From NCBI RefSeq assembly GCF_947495925.1, contig NZ_CANMAU010000002.1:1-64000 (forward strand): a DNA stretch of 64,000 bases, written 5' to 3'. Under the pieces are notes generated by a model. It worked only from the letters and a program-made list of their open reading frames with translations, was not told the origin of the DNA and ran no database searches. The position numbers and the translations under genes were made by a program. This document shows positions 60,980 through 64,000 of the stretch, piece by piece. The first letter of the stretch is position 1; each line of letters starts with the position of its first letter. The stretch is from an uncultured Algibacter sp. (GTDB lineage Bacteria > Bacteroidota > Bacteroidia > Flavobacteriales > Flavobacteriaceae).

Positions 60980-61957
60980 ATGAAGCATATTCTTTATTCT
61001 GTCTTAACACTGATGCTTTTAATGTCTTGTAATAGCAAGAAAAAAACGAACGAAAAATTTCTTCCAGACGCCTCAGGGGCAATAAACAGTGTGTCTGTTG
61101 TAACGGAAAATGAGCTTTGGGATGGCCGTATTGGAGATGCTATAAGAGCAGTACTAGCAAAGCCAATTTATGGTTTACCTCAAGATGAACCTACGTTTAC
61201 GATAAGTCAGATTCCAACTTCAGTGTTTTCGGGCTTTGTAACAAAAAACAGAACCGTTTTAAAAATTGAAACCAATAAAGAGGCTGGTATTGAAATTTTA
61301 GAAGATGTTTATGCCACACCTCAAAAAGTGATTGTAGTTACTGGTAAGAGTAGAGAAGCCATTGTAAAAGTGATTAAAGAAAACGAATCTAAAATTATAG
61401 AAACGTTTAGAAATGAGGAGTTGGCTGAAAGACAACGACAAATGGCAAAGTCGCCTCATACGTTTACAATTATTAAGGAAAAATTAGGATTGACTCTTGA
61501 TTTTGCTTCTGTATACCGCATAGCAAAACAAACCGATGATTTTTTCTGGATAAGAAAAGATATTACTACAGGCACCAATAACTTAATGATTTATGAATTA
61601 CCATTTGATGCTATAAAAAGAAATGACAGCGTGGTTAATCAAATTATAAAAATAAGAGATTCTATTGGAAAAACTTATATTGAGGGACCTGTTGAGGATT
61701 CGTATATGGTTACTGAAAATGCATACGCACCTTTTATTGGTGAAACTATTTTGGATAACAAGCCTACGTTTGAAACTAAAGGTATTTGGGATGTGAAAAA
61801 TGCATTTATGGGCGGGCCTTTTATTAACTATGCTATTGAAGATAAAATCAATAATCGCTGGGTAGTTATTGAGGGTTTTGCCTTTGCGCCTTCAGTTGAA
61901 AAAAGAAATTATATGTTGGAGTTAGAATCGATTATAAAATCGGTTAAAATAAAATAA
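60980..61957 (+). CDS. DUF4837 lipoprotein
   Basis: A 325-residue lipoprotein (lipobox LMSC, Cys17). LPDASGAINSVSVVTENELW and the later QDEPTFTISQIP are typical of DUF4837, as is the end region GPFINYAIEDKINNRWVVIE. It is a Bacteroidota-specific envelope protein without known function. The 23-base spacing suggests co-transcription with the lytic transglycosylase, so a link with cell-wall remodelling is possible. Confidence 0.85.
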   Translation: MKHILYSVLTLMLLMSCNSKKKTNEKFLPDASGAINSVSVVTENELWDGRIGDAIRAVLAKPIYGLPQDEPTFTISQIPTSVFSGFVTKNRTVLKIETNKEAGIEILEDVYATPQKVIVVTGKSREAIVKVIKENESKIIETFRNEELAERQRQMAKSPHTFTIIKEKLGLTLDFASVYRIAKQTDDFFWIRKDITTGTNNLMIYELPFDAIKRNDSVVNQIIKIRDSIGKTYIEGPVEDSYMVTENAYAPFIGETILDNKPTFETKGIWDVKNAFMGGPFINYAIEDKINNRWVVIEGFAFAPSVEKRNYMLELESIIKSVKIK

Positions 61958-61975
61958 GACTAATATAGATTGTAT

Positions 61976-62012
61976 AAAAAAGACCAACACATAAATTGTG
62001 TTGGTCTTTTTT
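61976..62012. terminator. Strong terminator between convergent genes
   Basis: A perfect 16-bp stem (61976-61991 with 61997-62012; core GACCAACACA) with loop TAAAT and A/T runs on both sides. It serves the DUF4837 gene and, in reverse, tatA. Confidence 0.92.
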
Positions 62013-62031
62013 ATTATCAATAAATTAATTA

Positions 62032-62214
62032 CTATTTTTTATTTTCTTCACTAGAGTCTTCTTCCTTGCTAGCATCTTTAAACTCTTTAATACCGCTTCC
62101 TAACCCACGCATTAATTCTGGTATCTTTTTACCTCCAAACAATAATAAAACAACCACAACAATTAATGCAATTTGCCAAGGTCCAATAGCCAATGGTAAC
62201 ATGTATAAGCTCAT
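62032..62214 (-). CDS. tatA: Twin-arginine translocase subunit TatA/TatE
   Basis: A 60-residue single-span inner-membrane protein of the Tat export system. The pattern is diagnostic: [20 protein letters not shown] forms the membrane helix and hinge, then [18 protein letters not shown] is the amphipathic helix, then a short acidic-basic tail. ATG 62214 is chosen because an in-frame TTG upstream lies inside a -7 element. Four codons on, another ATG (62202) is also possible. No tatC is in the window. Confidence 0.93.
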   Translation of the reverse strand: MSLYMLPLAIGPWQIALIVVVVLLLFGGKKIPELMRGLGSGIKEFKDASKEEDSSEENKK

Positions 62215-62232
62215 AAATAAAATTTTAAAAGA

Positions 62233-62240
62233 CAAAGTTA
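62233..62240 (-). promoter_or_regulatory. -7 element for tatA
   Basis: On the minus strand TAACTTTG matches TAnnTTTG exactly, 18 bases before ATG 62214. It overlaps an in-frame TTG at 62235, which is therefore unlikely to be the start. Confidence 0.55.
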
Positions 62241-62374
62241 ATAATTATAGTTTAATAATATCGTTTTATATATAACTTTAGTGTATTGATTATCATTGCT
62301 AAAATCACATGATTACTATTAAAAATTAAATCAGGACTTTGTTTTAAACATCCTGCTATTTCATAAATTCTCTT

Positions 62375-62382
62375 TATTTTTG
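62375..62382 (+). promoter_or_regulatory. -7 element for the M23 peptidase
   Basis: TATTTTTG matches TAnnTTTG exactly and ends five bases before ATG 62388, so transcription would begin close to the start codon itself. Confidence 0.4.
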
Positions 62383-62387
62383 TTTTA

Positions 62388-63257
62388 ATGGCAAATAAGA
62401 AAAAGAAACCTAAAAGATTAAGACGTAAACTGCTTGACAAGTATAGGTTGGTTATACTTAATGAAAACACATTCGAAGAACGTCTTTCTTTTAAATTGAC
62501 GAGGCTTAATGTTTTTGTTATGGGGTCTTTAATGGCGGTTTTTTTTATTTCATTAACCTATCTTATTATTGCATTTACCCCACTTAGGGAATATATACCA
62601 GGGTACTCATCAACAGCATTAAAAAAGAAGGCCACAGAACTTACTTATAAAACGGATTCTTTACAACAAGTTCTTTTAATGAATGACAGGTATTATAAGT
62701 CCATAAAAAAAGTATTAACAGGAGATGTAAGTGCTGTTGATTTTAATAAAGATTCTATAATAGAAGCGGTAAAAATTGAAGCAAATGAGGTTGATTTAGC
62801 TCCTACAGCTGAAGATTCACTACTACGTCAGAAAGTAGATAAAGAAGACAAGTACAATTTATTCGAGTCTGCTACCTCCGCAACAAATTTTGTGTTGTTT
62901 CCTCCTGTAAATGGAGAAATAAGTGAGCCATATAATGCTAAAGAAAAACATTATGCCGTTGATATTGTTGTGGCAAAAAATACGCCTATAAAGGCTACCG
63001 CAGATGGTATAGTTATTTTTGCTGAATGGACTGCCAGTACAGGTTATGTTATTATTGTAGAACATAGTTATGGCTTGATTTCAATTTATAAGCATTGTGC
63101 TTCATTAACCAAAGAACAAGGAGATTTGGTTAAATCTGGAGAAGTTATTGCAACTGCTGGAAATACTGGTGAATTAACAACAGGACCTCATTTGCACTTT
63201 GAATTGTGGAACGATGGATATCCTATAAACCCAACTAATTTTATAGATTTTAAGTAA
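62388..63257 (+). CDS. M23-family peptidoglycan endopeptidase, membrane-anchored
   Basis: A 289-residue protein with a basic cytoplasmic N-terminus, one membrane helix (about 41-64), a short coiled region and a periplasmic M23/LytM domain (about 165-285). Zinc ligands are His188 and Asp192 in HYAVD and His270 in HLH; His236 and His268 are the expected catalytic histidines. All are present, so it should be an active endopeptidase cutting peptide cross-links, or an activator-like LytM factor. The next gene begins directly after its stop codon with no gap. Confidence 0.92.
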   Translation: MANKKKKPKRLRRKLLDKYRLVILNENTFEERLSFKLTRLNVFVMGSLMAVFFISLTYLIIAFTPLREYIPGYSSTALKKKATELTYKTDSLQQVLLMNDRYYKSIKKVLTGDVSAVDFNKDSIIEAVKIEANEVDLAPTAEDSLLRQKVDKEDKYNLFESATSATNFVLFPPVNGEISEPYNAKEKHYAVDIVVAKNTPIKATADGIVIFAEWTASTGYVIIVEHSYGLISIYKHCASLTKEQGDLVKSGEVIATAGNTGELTTGPHLHFELWNDGYPINPTNFIDFK

Positions 63258-64000
63258 ATGATTTCATTAAAATCTGCTTTAGCAAAACCATTTGCAAGAC
63301 GAGTGTTTAAAAAGGTTCAAAAATGGGCTAAAAACCCTGTAGAAACTCAAAAACTGGTTTTTCAAGATTTAATAGCTGAAGCTACGAGAACCGCTTTTGG
63401 AAAAGATCATGACTTTGTAAGTATTAATAATTACGATGATTTTGTAAAACGTGTTCCCATTAGAGATTACGAAGGGTTAAAGTCTTATGTTGAAAAGGTT
63501 GTGGCTGGAGAAGAAGATGTTCTCTGGAAAGGGAAGCCTCTTTATTTTGCAAAAACATCTGGAACAACATCAGGTTCAAAATATATTCCTATTACCAAAG
63601 AGAGTATGCCTAGTCATGTAGAGGCGGCAAGAAATGCTATCTTATTATACATTCATGAAACAGGGAAAAGCCAATTTGTAAAAGGTAAAATGATTTTTTT
63701 ACAAGGGAGCCCAATACTTAATGAACAAAATGGGATTCAGTTAGGTAGACTTTCAGGAATTGTTGCTCATTATGTTCCAAAATATCTTCAAAAAAACAGA
63801 TTGCCTTCATGGGAAACGAATTGCATTGAAGATTGGGAAACAAAAGTGGATGCTATTGTTGAGGAAACTTTACCTGAAAACATGACCGTAATTTCAGGAA
63901 TCCCATCTTGGGTTCAGATGTATTTTGAAAAACTTCAGCAGAAAACAGGGAAAAAAGTTGGCGATATTTTTAAGAATTTTAATTTGTTCATTTTTGGAGG
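63258..64000 (+). CDS. GH3-auxin-responsive-type acyl-adenylating enzyme (5' part)
   Basis: The frame opens with ATG immediately after the M23 stop and is still open at the window end, so 247 codons of a protein of usually about 500 are seen. The start MISLKSALAKPFARRVFKKV and the ATP-binding motif KTSGTTSGSKYIPITKESM mark the GH3 family (named after plant auxin-responsive proteins, not glycoside hydrolase 3). These enzymes adenylate a carboxylate and join it to an amine or thiol. The family is widespread in Bacteroidota with unknown substrates. Coupling to the peptidase gene implies a shared transcript. Confidence 0.9.
   Translation, partial: MISLKSALAKPFARRVFKKVQKWAKNPVETQKLVFQDLIAEATRTAFGKDHDFVSINNYDDFVKRVPIRDYEGLKSYVEKVVAGEEDVLWKGKPLYFAKTSGTTSGSKYIPITKESMPSHVEAARNAILLYIHETGKSQFVKGKMIFLQGSPILNEQNGIQLGRLSGIVAHYVPKYLQKNRLPSWETNCIEDWETKVDAIVEETLPENMTVISGIPSWVQMYFEKLQQKTGKKVGDIFKNFNLFIFG

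Noticed and set aside
62153-62161. ACCACAACA in tatA as another PUL operator
   Set aside because: It is a single copy within the Val-rich coding part of tatA, without the T-rich block or a nearby PUL gene.
1-64000. CRISPR arrays, insertion sequences, prophage genes or rRNA genes
   Set aside because: I saw no spaced direct-repeat arrays, transposase or integrase motifs, phage structural genes or rRNA sequence in the window.

Overview
The window is AT-rich DNA from a member of the Bacteroidota, almost certainly a marine Flavobacteriaceae. The signs are a SusC/SusD pair, type IX secretion C-terminal sorting domains (28222-29700 and the fragment at 1-738), lipoprotein signals with Bacteroidota-style LLSC/FASC boxes, many TAnnTTTG (-7) promoter elements, little use of Shine-Dalgarno sites, and many Flavobacteriia-typical families (DUF4175, DUF4249, DUF2652, DUF4837, DUF2490). 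No species can be named from sequence alone.

Region by region. 1-738 is the 3' end of a repeat protein exported by type IX secretion. 933-3875 holds RNase R and a DUF2807 protein. 4044-29700 is the main accessory region, a polysaccharide utilization locus (PUL) whose enzymes point to laminarin or another beta-1,3(1,6)-glucan. It contains a membrane-bound propeller/Y_Y_Y/LuxR-type regulator, SusC, SusD, a PKD-type surface glycan-binding lipoprotein, a GH16 laminarinase, a gutted sugar-porter pseudogene, a GH149-like beta-1,3-glucan phosphorylase, GH3, GH17, a clan GH-A enzyme, GH30, a GPH-family sugar/cation symporter, a second GH17 without a signal peptide, and a separately transcribed secreted binding protein. 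29829-44519 is mostly housekeeping: LysE exporter, tRNA-Cys, folB, glnS, a band-7 protein, gltX, a DUF4175 protein and ybeY. 44531-46500 holds mnmG bracketed by two parS-like palindromes, which suggests an origin-proximal position. 46556-57975 has a methyltransferase, a Skp-like lipoprotein, a lone sulfatase, a LytTR regulator next to a TonB receptor/DUF4249 pair, holB, an acetyltransferase and a cyclase-like DUF2652 protein. 58094-64000 has pgk, a LysM lytic transglycosylase, DUF4837, tatA, an M23 peptidase and the start of a GH3-auxin-type adenylating enzyme.

How the PUL parts fit (inference from signals and families). GH16, whose mature N-terminus is acid-rich, would cut laminarin at the cell surface with help from the binding proteins. 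SusC/SusD would import the oligosaccharides. Periplasmic lipoproteins GH3, GH17, GH-A and GH30 would trim beta-1,3 chains and beta-1,6 branches. The GPH symporter would bring short oligosaccharides inside, where GH149 phosphorolysis (yielding glucose-1-phosphate) and the signal-less GH17 would finish them.

The strongest new observation is regulatory. The susC promoter region and the distant promoter of the secreted binding protein (28222) share ACCACAACA sites and a T-rich block at exactly the same 104-bp spacing, which defines a probable regulon. Also noteworthy are an uncharacterised cysteine-bearing domain duplicated in the binding protein and apparently present in the GH16 enzyme, a 20-bp-periodic direct repeat beside the LytTR gene, and the parS pair around mnmG.
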